DNA from: Nitrosomonadaceae bacterium
GTDB taxonomy: Bacteria > Pseudomonadota > Gammaproteobacteria > Burkholderiales > Nitrosomonadaceae
Assembly (NCBI GenBank): GCA_002721545.1
Contig: PBKR01000011.1
Location: 36,411 to 100,410, forward strand
DNA length: 64,000 nt
Reading direction: 5' to 3'
Position numbers and translations under genes: made by a program
Shown here: one piece after another, positions 31,677 through 40,545 of the stretch
Position numbering within the stretch: the stretch's first letter is position 1
Layout of the letters: each line of letters begins with the position of its first letter
Notes under the pieces: generated by a model
What the model was told of the DNA's origin: nothing
The model's input: only the letters and a program-made list of their open reading frames with translations
Database searches by the model: none

Positions 31677-32933
31677 TTAATGACTATGTAGTTTTTCATC
31701 TAACACCTCAATCCAGTGCTTAATTATTAAAGGGGTACTACTTTGAAGATGCGTTAGGCACCCAATATTTGCAGTAACTATTTGAGTAGGTTGTTTATAT
31801 GTTAGTGCTTTTATTTTATTCTCCAGTAGCTGTTGAGACAACTGAGGCTGTAAGATTGAATATGTTCCTGCTGATCCGCAGCAAATATTATCATCTTGCG
31901 CTAAAATTAGATTGAATCCTGCTATTGTCAGAATATTTTCCACTACTCCTCGAATTTTGAGCCCATGTTGTAGGGTGCAGGGAGAATGGAAGGTTAAATT
32001 TGATTCTTTTGTGCAAGATTTTGTATTATAGAAAAGAGAAGCGAGTTTCTCAGTCTCATTATTTAAGACCTCACTAATATCTTTGGTTAAATCTGAAACT
32101 TGTGCTGCTTTATCTGCATAGGCTTCATCATATTTTAAATAGTTTCCATATTCTTTGACAGTTACACCACAACCACTTGCTGTCATAACGATACCTTCAA
32201 CACCATTATTTATACTGTTATCAAGGTATGGCCACCAGGCATCTATATTATGGCGCATATAATTTAATCCGTCTTGTTGAGCATTGAGATGGTACGAAAT
32301 TGCACCACAACAATTTTCTTTTTTTACTTTGATAAGTGAAATGCCAATTCTATCTAATATTCTTGCAGTAGCGGCATTAATATTAGGAGCTATTGCAGGT
32401 TGAACACAACCATCAAGAGCTAACATTTTACGTTTATGTCTTGCTGGTGGCCATAGCCCTGCATTTCTTGCTCTAGATGGGATTGAACTTTGAATCCTTT
32501 TAGGTAATAAATATTTAGTAGCCTGCCCGATCTTTAGTAATATCGTGAAAAAAATAGGATTAGGTAATATTTTTTGAAGGACATATCGTATTGTTTTAAT
32601 TTGTATATTACGTGTAACTTGATTTTCAACAACCTTCCGGCATATGTCTATTAGTTTCCCGTATCTCACTCCAGAAGGGCAGGTAGTTTCACATCCTCGG
32701 CAGGTGAGACAGCGATCCAGATGTAATTGGGTTTTTTGGGTTGCTATCTTTCCTTCTAGTACCTCCTTCATCAGGTAAATTCGCCCACGTGGGCTATCTA
32801 ATTCGTCATTTAGTATTTGATAAGTAGGGCAAGTAGCTAAGCAAAAGCCACAATGGACACAGGATCGAAGTATAGCTTCGGCTTCTTTTCCTTCATGAGT
32901 GTCTTTAATTAAACTGGTAAGATTAGTTTGCAT
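31677..32933 (-). CDS. glcF: Glycolate oxidase iron-sulfur subunit
   Basis: 418 residues with two 4Fe-4S motifs (CVHCGFCLATCP near 25, CLTCRGCETTCP near 75) and two CCG domains (CCGAISYHL, CCGSAGTYSIL). In the GlcDEF complex this subunit carries electrons from the flavin subunits to the quinone pool. The start lies 3 bases after glcE, so translation is probably coupled. It differs in sequence from the GlcF-like protein at 6902, though the layout is the same. Confidence 0.92.
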   Translation of the reverse strand: MQTNLTSLIKDTHEGKEAEAILRSCVHCGFCLATCPTYQILNDELDSPRGRIYLMKEVLEGKIATQKTQLHLDRCLTCRGCETTCPSGVRYGKLIDICRKVVENQVTRNIQIKTIRYVLQKILPNPIFFTILLKIGQATKYLLPKRIQSSIPSRARNAGLWPPARHKRKMLALDGCVQPAIAPNINAATARILDRIGISLIKVKKENCCGAISYHLNAQQDGLNYMRHNIDAWWPYLDNSINNGVEGIVMTASGCGVTVKEYGNYLKYDEAYADKAAQVSDLTKDISEVLNNETEKLASLFYNTKSCTKESNLTFHSPCTLQHGLKIRGVVENILTIAGFNLILAQDDNICCGSAGTYSILQPQLSQQLLENKIKALTYKQPTQIVTANIGCLTHLQSSTPLIIKHWIEVLDEKLHSH

Positions 32934-32936
32934 TCC

Positions 32937-34019
32937 TCATAGCCCTCGGAACATTCGGTCAGGATTAAATATACCTACAGGGTCAAATTTTTCTTTTATA
33001 CGTTGATATATTTTTATCATCTGGGGCTCAGGGGGATGAAAAACTGAGCTTGGTTTTTTGGTGCTACGAAATAGGGTAGCATTCCCATTTGCCATACTTG
33101 ATTTTGACCGTACAATGTTTTCTATTTTATTCATATCTATGTTATTACACGATAGCCAGCGTAGCGCCCCACCCCACTCAATTAATTGCTGTCCTGGTAA
33201 TTTCAGTGATGGGGTATTAGATTTTAAAGATAAACGCCATAGTGAATTACCAGATTGAAAAAATGAGTGGGTTTGTTCACGTATAGAATTCCAAAAGAAG
33301 GGGCCGTTAGATATCAATTCCCCACCAAGTTTAGAGTAGGCTGAATGTACAGCTGATTCTGTGCCAGAGAGTCTTAATGTTAAGCTATTCTCATAGAAAC
33401 ATGTTGCTGAGATTGGTAGTGGCTTCCCAGCCCATTGATTCATTTTTTCGATAGCTTCTGATTCTTTCATTTGCATACGTAATGTTAATTCAATAGGTGG
33501 TATTGGCAATACCTTAATAGATACTTCTAGTATCAAGCCAAGTGTTCCCATTGAACCTGTCATTAAACGTGAAATGTCATATCCTGCAACATTCTTAATG
33601 ACTTTTCCACCGAAATTTAAGTCATCTCCATTACCATCTAGTATACGTATTCCTAGTATAAAATCTCGAATAGCACCTGCATATGCTCTGCGTGGACCAG
33701 ATAATCCGCTAGCTATAGAGCCTCCCAGGGTGGCTTCAGACCCAAAATGGGGCGGTTCAAAACCTAGCATTTGATTTTGTTTTAGTAATTCTATTTCAAG
33801 GCTTGTTAAAGAAGTACCTGCTCGAGCAGTCACAACGAGCTCGGTTGGGTCGTAATCAAGAATCCCAGTATAATTTGTAGTATTAAGAATTTCATGAATA
33901 TTTCTATTTATAGAGGTGCCATAAAAGTCTTTAGTCCCTCCTCCACGTATAAGTAATGGTGTTTTATTATTTGCTGCTGTACTAATGGTATTTTTATATT
34001 GACCAATAATATCTTGCAT
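32937..34019 (-). CDS. glcE: Glycolate oxidase FAD-binding subunit GlcE
   Basis: About 360 residues from ATG at 34019, starting MQDIIGQYKNTI. The open frame reaches 34130, but that would overlap glcD by 68 bases and adds an unrelated head. FAD-binding features of the PCMH/VAO type: LLIRGGGTKDFYG near 24, LGFEPPHFGSEATLGGSIASGLSGPRR, and GKVIKNVAGYDISRLMTGSMGTLG. No strong Shine-Dalgarno precedes the chosen start. Confidence 0.9.
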   Translation of the reverse strand: MQDIIGQYKNTISTAANNKTPLLIRGGGTKDFYGTSINRNIHEILNTTNYTGILDYDPTELVVTARAGTSLTSLEIELLKQNQMLGFEPPHFGSEATLGGSIASGLSGPRRAYAGAIRDFILGIRILDGNGDDLNFGGKVIKNVAGYDISRLMTGSMGTLGLILEVSIKVLPIPPIELTLRMQMKESEAIEKMNQWAGKPLPISATCFYENSLTLRLSGTESAVHSAYSKLGGELISNGPFFWNSIREQTHSFFQSGNSLWRLSLKSNTPSLKLPGQQLIEWGGALRWLSCNNIDMNKIENIVRSKSSMANGNATLFRSTKKPSSVFHPPEPQMIKIYQRIKEKFDPVGIFNPDRMFRGL

Positions 34020-34062
34020 AGATTTTATTTTTAGGCTTATCTTAATTTGTTTAGTTAGTTTT

Positions 34063-35517
34063 TCAAAATCTAGGTAAGTTTGGAAATTTCTCTTGATTCT
34101 TATGCACATGCATAGCACCATGTTCTGCACAGCGACGCAAAGAGGGTACTGCCTTTCCTGGGTTTAATAACCTATAAGGATCAAATGCTAATTTTACAGC
34201 ATGAAATATTTTTAGTTCTTTTGTGTTAAATTGGGAGCACATTTGGTTGATTTTTTCTATACCAACGCCGTGTTCACCGGTAATTGTTCCGCCAACTTGT
34301 ATACACATTTCTAGTATTTCTGCTCCAAAATCTTCGGCCTTCTTTATCTCTCCAGGCTGATTAGCATCATATAGAATTAATGGATGTAAATTGCCATCAC
34401 CAGCATGAAAAACATTCATACATCGTAGCCCATATTTTATTGAAAGATCTTTAATTTTGGCTAGCACATGTGCAAGATTTCTACGTGGTATAGTTCCATC
34501 CATGCAGTAATAATCTGGTGAAATACGTCCAGCTGCAGGAAATGCAGCTTTACGTCCAGCCCAAAATTTTAGTCGTTCATTCTCATTATTTGATGTTTTA
34601 ATATCTACTGCGCCATTTTTTCTCATAATTTCATTAATACGCTTAATTTCATCCGCTACTTCTTCCTCTGTGCCATCAGATTCACATAGTAAAATAGCCT
34701 CTGCATTAAGGTTATAGCCAGCATGGACAAATTTTTCAACAGTAAGAGTGGTTAGTTTATCCATCATTTCCATGCCTGCGGGAATAATCCCTGCGCCAAT
34801 TATTTTGGCTACTGTATCTCCAGCTTTTTGAATATCATCAAAGGCAGCCATCACTACTTGAGCTTTTTCTGGCTTAGGCAGAAGCTTTACGGTAACTTCG
34901 GTTACAATACCAAGCATACCTTCGCTACCAGTCATAAGTGCTAGTAAATCATAGCCTGGAGTGTCAAGACAGGATCCGCCAATTTCAAGGCATTCTCCTT
35001 CAATAGTAATTACTCGAAGCTTAAGGATATTATGTACGGTAAGCCCATATTTTAGGCAGTGCACTCCACCAGAATTTTCAGCTATATTACCGCCAATGGT
35101 ACAAGCAATTTGTGAAGAGGGGTCAGGTGCATAATAAAGTCCATATGGCATTGCAGAGTCACTAATTGCAAGATTACGAACTCCTGGCTGCACTCTTGCT
35201 GTTCGTGTAATGGGATCAATTTCAAGTATTTTTTTTAATTTGGTAAGGGATAATAAAATTCCTTTTTCATGGGGTAGTGCGCCGCCAGATAATCCTGTGC
35301 CAGCACCTCTTGCTACAACAGGAGTATTTGTCGCATTACATATACGTAAGATTTTTATAATCTCTTTTTCAGTTTCTGGTAGTACTACAATCATTGGTAT
35401 TTGTCGATATGCTGATAAGCCGTCACATTCATATGGCTTTAAATCTTCTCTTTCATAAAGCACAGATTCAGAAGGTAAGAAATTGCGTAGCTTACGGACA
35501 AGTTCAATAAATTTCAT
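34063..35517 (-). CDS. glcD: Glycolate oxidase catalytic flavin subunit GlcD
   Basis: 484-residue FAD-linked 2-hydroxyacid dehydrogenase oxidising glycolate to glyoxylate at the inner membrane. FAD-binding PVVARGAGTGLSGGALP near residue 65 and CTIGGNIAENSGG near 138; the C-terminal domain has NVFHAGDGNLHPLILYD and TGEHGVGIEKI with metal or substrate-binding residues. It begins 4 bases after glxR, giving the run glxR-glcD-glcE-glcF. Confidence 0.94.
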   Translation of the reverse strand: MKFIELVRKLRNFLPSESVLYEREDLKPYECDGLSAYRQIPMIVVLPETEKEIIKILRICNATNTPVVARGAGTGLSGGALPHEKGILLSLTKLKKILEIDPITRTARVQPGVRNLAISDSAMPYGLYYAPDPSSQIACTIGGNIAENSGGVHCLKYGLTVHNILKLRVITIEGECLEIGGSCLDTPGYDLLALMTGSEGMLGIVTEVTVKLLPKPEKAQVVMAAFDDIQKAGDTVAKIIGAGIIPAGMEMMDKLTTLTVEKFVHAGYNLNAEAILLCESDGTEEEVADEIKRINEIMRKNGAVDIKTSNNENERLKFWAGRKAAFPAAGRISPDYYCMDGTIPRRNLAHVLAKIKDLSIKYGLRCMNVFHAGDGNLHPLILYDANQPGEIKKAEDFGAEILEMCIQVGGTITGEHGVGIEKINQMCSQFNTKELKIFHAVKLAFDPYRLLNPGKAVPSLRRCAEHGAMHVHKNQEKFPNLPRF

Positions 35518-35521
35518 AGAG

Positions 35522-36409
35522 TTAATTTTCCTGAGTATTTAAGCTAATTAATTTCTCCAGAGTCTTGATCATTACTGAGCTATCCAGTTTGGCATCTCCT
35601 TGAGTAATGCAGGCGTTAAGAAGCTCTAATGTTGCTTTGGTATTAGGTAAATTTATCCCTAATTCATGTGCATAAGAAAGTGCAATACTCAGGTCTTTTT
35701 GGTGTAATTCTACTCGAAATCCTGGCTCAAATGATTTATTTATCATACGTTTACCATGAGTTTCTAAAATACGTGATGAAGCAAATCCGCCCATTAGTGC
35801 TTGGCGTACTTTGTTGGGATTTACCCCCGCTTTAGATACAAGTAATAATGCTTCACTAACTGCCTCAATAGTAAGCGCTGCAATAATTTGATTTGCAATT
35901 TTACAGGTCTGCCCTGAACCATTGGCACCTATTAGGGTGATATTCTTTCCCATTAGTTTAAGAATTGGCTTTACACTAATAAATATTTCCTCTTCAGCTC
36001 CAACCATAATTGTAAGTGTTGCATTTTCTGCCCCAGTGTCACCTCCTGATACTGGGGCATCTACATAATGACAATCGAGACGGTTAATTTTGGCAGCAAA
36101 TTGCCTAGTTCTGGTAGGAGAAATTGAACTCATATCGATTACGATTTTGCCCGGACTCAATCCTTGTACAATACCATTTTCATCAAATAGTACTCTTTCA
36201 ACATTTTGCGTATCAGGTAACATAGTGATGATGATATCTGTTGTCTGTGCTACATGTTTGGGAGAGATACAAGGTGCCCCACCTTGTTTAATTAATTCTT
36301 TAGGTATACCACTTCTAGAATAGAGTGCTGTTAAATGGCCATTCTTAATAAGATTTTTGGCCATAGGGGTTCCCATAATACCTAATCCGATAAAGCCAAT
36401 ATTTGCCAT
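35522..36409 (-). CDS. glxR: 2-hydroxy-3-oxopropionate (tartronate semialdehyde) reductase
   Basis: 295-residue beta-hydroxyacid dehydrogenase. N-terminal NAD(P) motif IGFIGLGIMGTPMAKNL, substrate motif DAPVSGGDTGAENATLTIMVG near 118, and the catalytic-Lys helix GSGQTCKIANQIIAAL near 168. The GlxR role (tartronate semialdehyde to glycerate) is inferred from its position at the head of the glycolate oxidase genes; 3-hydroxyisobutyrate dehydrogenase is the main alternative. A glyoxylate carboligase gene is not in this window. Confidence 0.85.
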   Translation of the reverse strand: MANIGFIGLGIMGTPMAKNLIKNGHLTALYSRSGIPKELIKQGGAPCISPKHVAQTTDIIITMLPDTQNVERVLFDENGIVQGLSPGKIVIDMSSISPTRTRQFAAKINRLDCHYVDAPVSGGDTGAENATLTIMVGAEEEIFISVKPILKLMGKNITLIGANGSGQTCKIANQIIAALTIEAVSEALLLVSKAGVNPNKVRQALMGGFASSRILETHGKRMINKSFEPGFRVELHQKDLSIALSYAHELGINLPNTKATLELLNACITQGDAKLDSSVMIKTLEKLISLNTQEN

Positions 36410-36487
36410 AGTTTTACGTTTTATATAATCTAAAGTTTATAGTCGTCATTACCAATTTTTTGTAAAGAGTATTTTCTAATTTAAGAT

Positions 36488-37342
36488 TTATCTAAATAAT
36501 AGAGCTAATTCCTTACCAGGATCGTTTGCGCGCATCAGAGCTTCTCCTACAAGAAATGTGTGGACATTATGATCTCGCATTATTGCCACATCAGAGGGCG
36601 TTAATATTCCACTCTCAGTGATAATGATGTGCTGAGTAGAACCTTTAGTATTATATTGTGGAAATTGGCTAAGAAGATTTAAAGTGGTGTCTAGTTTAGT
36701 TTCAAAAGTATGCAGATTGCGATTATTTATACCAATTAGAGGAGTGTTTAGCTGGAGAGCAAGTGATAGTTCTCTACTGTTATGTGCCTCTACTAGTACT
36801 GACATACCAAGTGTGTGTGCTATAGACTCTAGTCTAAGCATTTGAGCAACGGCAATTTCTTCGGTTCCATTTCCATCCAAAAAATGAGGAAAATCTAAGA
36901 AAACTGCAACGATAAGTAAGATGCAGTCTGCTCCCATGGCACGGGCTTCAAAAATTTGATATTCATCAAATATAAAATCCTTACGTAAAATTGGTAAATT
37001 ACAAGCAGTACGAGCTTGTTGAAGATTTTTTGCGCTACCTTGGAAGAACTGTTTGTCAGTTAGTACAGATAAACATGTTGCACCATGATTTGTATAGCTT
37101 CTGGCTATATCAGCAGGATCAAAATCATCTCGTAATAAACCTTTGCTAGGACTGGCTTTTTTAATTTCTGCAATGACAGCAGTAGACCCCATTGAAATCT
37201 TATTGCGAATAGCACCACTAAAATTTCTAGGTGGTAGAGCCAACTCAGCTTCAGTGCTTATTGCTAGTAGAGGTTTTTTATCTTTTGCAGTAGCAATCTC
37301 TTCTAATTTAACAGTAAGTATTTGTTGCAGGATATTAGTCAT
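36488..37342 (-). CDS. trpC: Indole-3-glycerol phosphate synthase
   Basis: TIM-barrel enzyme of tryptophan synthesis. 284 residues with [21 protein letters not shown] near 52, [12 protein letters not shown] and [28 protein letters not shown], and [16 protein letters not shown] near 195, all family hallmarks with the catalytic Lys and Glu. A monofunctional TrpC with no PRAI domain. It follows trpD by 74 bases. Confidence 0.95.
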   Translation of the reverse strand: MTNILQQILTVKLEEIATAKDKKPLLAISTEAELALPPRNFSGAIRNKISMGSTAVIAEIKKASPSKGLLRDDFDPADIARSYTNHGATCLSVLTDKQFFQGSAKNLQQARTACNLPILRKDFIFDEYQIFEARAMGADCILLIVAVFLDFPHFLDGNGTEEIAVAQMLRLESIAHTLGMSVLVEAHNSRELSLALQLNTPLIGINNRNLHTFETKLDTTLNLLSQFPQYNTKGSTQHIIITESGILTPSDVAIMRDHNVHTFLVGEALMRANDPGKELALLFR

Positions 37343-37416
37343 CTACAATTTCAATCAAAAATTGATAAGCAAAAGTATGTTGGATTTGGATAAATAACAA
37401 ATAAAGATAAATTTTA

Positions 37417-38436
37417 CTAATTTTTATTTGTAAATTGTATCAGCTCTTGTAGTTTTTCTCTGGCTAGTCCCTTTTTTATCACTATACGCGCCTTCTCTAC
37501 ACCTAGCTCTAGAGAATTTGTTATGCCAGCAACATAAATTGCTGCCCCGGCATTCAGAAGTACAATATCCAGTGCGGTTCCGGGTTTATTCTCTAGAACA
37601 GATAACAATATATCCTTAGATTGCTTACTATTTTGAACTGTAATAGTTGAAATATCAGATACTTTTATATCGAAATCTTCTGGTTTAATAGAGTATTCAG
37701 TTATTTTGCCGTTCCGCAGTTCTCCTATTTTAGTTTCACATGCGGTTGTGATTTCATCTAGTCCATCTAGACCATGCACAACCATTACATGTTTGCTATT
37801 TAATTGTTGTAGGACACGAACCAGTATCCCAACAAGTTCAGGGCTAAATACACCTAGTACCTGGTTTTGTGCTCCGGCTGGATTTGTTAATGGCCCCAGT
37901 ATATTAAATAGGGTACGTACTCCTAGCTTATGGCGTATTAGTGCTAAATTTCTCATCACACCATGGAAATTAGGGGCAAACATAAATCCGACACCAATTT
38001 CATTAATAGCTAGAGCCACTTGTTGTGGTGTCTGGTTAATATTGATACCCAGTGCTTCCAGCACATCAGCGCTTCCTGATTTACTTGAAACCGAACGACC
38101 TCCATGTTTGGCAATATGAGCCCCAGCCGCAGCTGCTACAAATGCTACAGCAGTAGAAATATTGAAAGTATGTGCAGTGTCACCACCAGTACCACAAGTA
38201 TCAACTAGATTATGGGGATTCTCGAGATCAACTTTTGTGACTAGGTTACGTATTGCCTGTGAAGCTGCAACAATTTCTCCAATAGTCTCTCTTTTAACTC
38301 TTAAGCCAATAAGAATAGCAGCAGTAAGTTCAGGGGAGATCTCTCCTTCAATGATTTGATGGATAAGTGAAAGCATCTCATCATGCTGAATTTCATGATG
38401 ATCTATTAAACGTATTAGTGCTTCTTGCGGTTTCAT
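37417..38436 (-). CDS. trpD: Anthranilate phosphoribosyltransferase
   Basis: 339 residues. PRPP-binding VDTCGTGGDTAHTFNISTAVAFVAAAAG near 78, KHGGRSVSSKSGSADVLEALG near 107, and MFAPNFHGVMRNLALIRHKLGVRTLFNILGPLTNPA. Second step of the tryptophan pathway. It starts 48 bases after trpG on the minus strand. Confidence 0.95.
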   Translation of the reverse strand: MKPQEALIRLIDHHEIQHDEMLSLIHQIIEGEISPELTAAILIGLRVKRETIGEIVAASQAIRNLVTKVDLENPHNLVDTCGTGGDTAHTFNISTAVAFVAAAAGAHIAKHGGRSVSSKSGSADVLEALGININQTPQQVALAINEIGVGFMFAPNFHGVMRNLALIRHKLGVRTLFNILGPLTNPAGAQNQVLGVFSPELVGILVRVLQQLNSKHVMVVHGLDGLDEITTACETKIGELRNGKITEYSIKPEDFDIKVSDISTITVQNSKQSKDILLSVLENKPGTALDIVLLNAGAAIYVAGITNSLELGVEKARIVIKKGLAREKLQELIQFTNKN

Positions 38437-38484
38437 TATTAAGGTCTCTACTCAGATACTCTGCAAATATTTTCTATCTATAAA

Positions 38485-39048
38485 TTATTGGGTAAGAAAA
38501 TTCTTAAGTAATTTATGCCCATGCTCAGTCAGAAAGGATTCCGGATGGAATTGTACGCCTTGCACTAAAAAATCTTTGTGCTGAATACCCATGATCTCTC
38601 CATCTTCTGCTCTTGCGGTTATTTCTAAGCATTTTGGTAGGCTATTTTCTTCGATAGCCAGAGAGTGGTAACGAGTGGCAGTGAATGGATTAGGTAGATT
38701 ATGAAATACACCAGTATTATTATGAGAAATTAATGAAGTTTTTCCATGCATTAGTTGCCTAGTATGGATGATTTTTCCGCCAAATGTCTGTCCTATACTT
38801 TGATGTCCCAGACAAACACCTAATATTGGAATTTTCTTACAACAGCGTTCAATAAGAGGCATAGAAATTCCTGCTTCTATGGGTGTACATGGACCAGGGG
38901 AAATTACAATAAATGATGGTTTCAGATCCATTATTTTATCTGGTGTTATTTCATCGTTACGGAATACTACAACATCTTCTCCTAATTCTCCAAAATACTG
39001 CACTAAATTATAAGTGAAGGAGTCATAATTATCGATCATTAGCAGCAT
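38485..39048 (-). CDS. trpG: Anthranilate synthase glutamine amidotransferase subunit
   Basis: 187-residue class I glutamine amidotransferase with catalytic Cys in [14 protein letters not shown] near residue 79 and His/Glu in [13 protein letters not shown] near 168. It provides ammonia to TrpE, and PabA function (folate) is possible with the same protein. trpE is not adjacent: the next gene upstream belongs to the exosortase system. Confidence 0.93.
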   Translation of the reverse strand: MLLMIDNYDSFTYNLVQYFGELGEDVVVFRNDEITPDKIMDLKPSFIVISPGPCTPIEAGISMPLIERCCKKIPILGVCLGHQSIGQTFGGKIIHTRQLMHGKTSLISHNNTGVFHNLPNPFTATRYHSLAIEENSLPKCLEITARAEDGEIMGIQHKDFLVQGVQFHPESFLTEHGHKLLKNFLTQ

Positions 39049-39306
39049 GTTATTCTTTCCATGTTTTAGTCATTAATATGTTAATTAAATTGTTAACTCA
39101 GTTTCTCTATTAATATTTCTATTTTAATTTGTATCCTATGTCCATTAAATAATTCAAAGGAATTATTGTTGTTAATGGCCGCAAATAGAGCTAGTCAGAA
39201 TTATGCCATGTTAAGATAAAAGAAGTATCATATATGGGATAGAAAATTCCATATAGTAGAATATAGCTAAAAATAGTTAATCTACCTGATATTTATTATT
39301 TCTTTA

Positions 39307-40542
39307 TTAAACTAGAACTTCTATTGGTGCTGGGTGATTAAGGAATGCTGTTGGGCTTGCTGTTAATCCATAAGCGCCAGACTGGAATATCACAATTAAA
39401 TCTCCAGTATCAGCTTTTGCTATTTCAATTTCTTCTGCTAATAGGTCTAGAGGAGTACATAATGGACCGACAATTGTAACAATCTCTTTTTTCTGTCCTG
39501 TAATCTTATTACCGACTATTACAGGGTAGTTTTTACGGATTATTTGACCAAAATTTCCAGAAGCAGCTAAATGGTGATGTAACCCTCCATCAGTGATTAA
39601 GAATATTCTTTTCCCTGATATTTTGCGTTCTATGACACGGCATACATAGATACCTGATTCAGCAACGATATATCGCCCAAGTTCGATTGCAATTTTTGTG
39701 CCAGGAGTATGTTTTTTTATTTTCTCAACTAAACTATATAAATTTTCGCATACTAATTTTATATCTAATGAATTTTCACCTGGGAAATAAGGAACACCAA
39801 ATCCACCGCCTATATTAAATAAACAAATAGGATCAGGAGCTTTTTTAGCTAGGTGAAGGAAGAGCTCTAGAACTTGTTCTTGTGTTTCTTGGATAGCTTT
39901 AGCGCTTAGATTTTGTGAACCACAGAATATATGAAATCCTTTGAAATCAAGTTCAAGAGTATTCATTTGTGCCAATATAGGCGGGACACGTTCTGCATCA
40001 ATGCCAAACTGTTTGCCTTCTCCACTCATTTTCATGCCAGATGACCTTAATTCAAAATCAGGATTAACACGTATCGCGACTTTAGGACGTATACCTAAGC
40101 GTTTACCAAGTATTGAGATACGTTTCATTTCTTGTTCTGATTCCATGTTTATAATGATTCCAGAAGCGATAGCACAGCTGAGTTCATTATCTCTTTTTCC
40201 TGGCCCTGCAAAACTAATTTGGTTTGGAGGAATTGTAGTGTCAAGTGCAATTCTTAATTCACCTGCTGAAGCTACATCTATTCCATCAACTAGAGTAGCT
40301 AGATGTTGCACAACAGCGGGCATAGGATTGGCCTTCATAGCATAGTAGATCTGTATGTCAGTAGGTAAATATTTACGTAAAAGAGTAATTCGCTCTGTAA
40401 TTAATTGTCTATCATATGCATAAAATGGGGTTGTTCCTACTCGTTGTGCTAAACGTGGAAGGGGCATGCCGCCAATTTGCAAACAGCCTTTATTTTGAAG
40501 AAACTGAGTTATCGGAGCATGCTTTAATTGATTTTTTTTCAT
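39307..40542 (-). CDS. PLP-dependent decarboxylase, exosortase A system-associated
   Basis: 411-residue fold-III decarboxylase of the ornithine/diaminopimelate type. The PLP Lys lies in IYYAMKANPMPAV near 64, with the glycine-rich phosphate site CLFNIGGGFGVPYF near 245. The N-terminal CLQIGGMPLPRLAQRVGTTPFYAYD segment and the pairing with the adjacent AMP-forming ligase match the decarboxylase found with exosortase A/PEP-CTERM polysaccharide loci. The substrate is unknown. It starts 3 bases after the ligase stop. Confidence 0.82.
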   Translation of the reverse strand: MKKNQLKHAPITQFLQNKGCLQIGGMPLPRLAQRVGTTPFYAYDRQLITERITLLRKYLPTDIQIYYAMKANPMPAVVQHLATLVDGIDVASAGELRIALDTTIPPNQISFAGPGKRDNELSCAIASGIIINMESEQEMKRISILGKRLGIRPKVAIRVNPDFELRSSGMKMSGEGKQFGIDAERVPPILAQMNTLELDFKGFHIFCGSQNLSAKAIQETQEQVLELFLHLAKKAPDPICLFNIGGGFGVPYFPGENSLDIKLVCENLYSLVEKIKKHTPGTKIAIELGRYIVAESGIYVCRVIERKISGKRIFLITDGGLHHHLAASGNFGQIIRKNYPVIVGNKITGQKKEIVTIVGPLCTPLDLLAEEIEIAKADTGDLIVIFQSGAYGLTASPTAFLNHPAPIEVLV

Positions 40543-40545
40543 AGT

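Noticed and set aside
34020..34130. N-terminal extension of glcE overlapping glcD
   Set aside because: It would overlap the glcD 3' end by 68 bases and repeats no family feature; the ATG at 34019 gives normal length.
37706..38119. 137-codon plus-strand open frame within trpD
   Set aside because: Antisense shadow of a conserved gene; no ribosome-binding site and no recognisable family.
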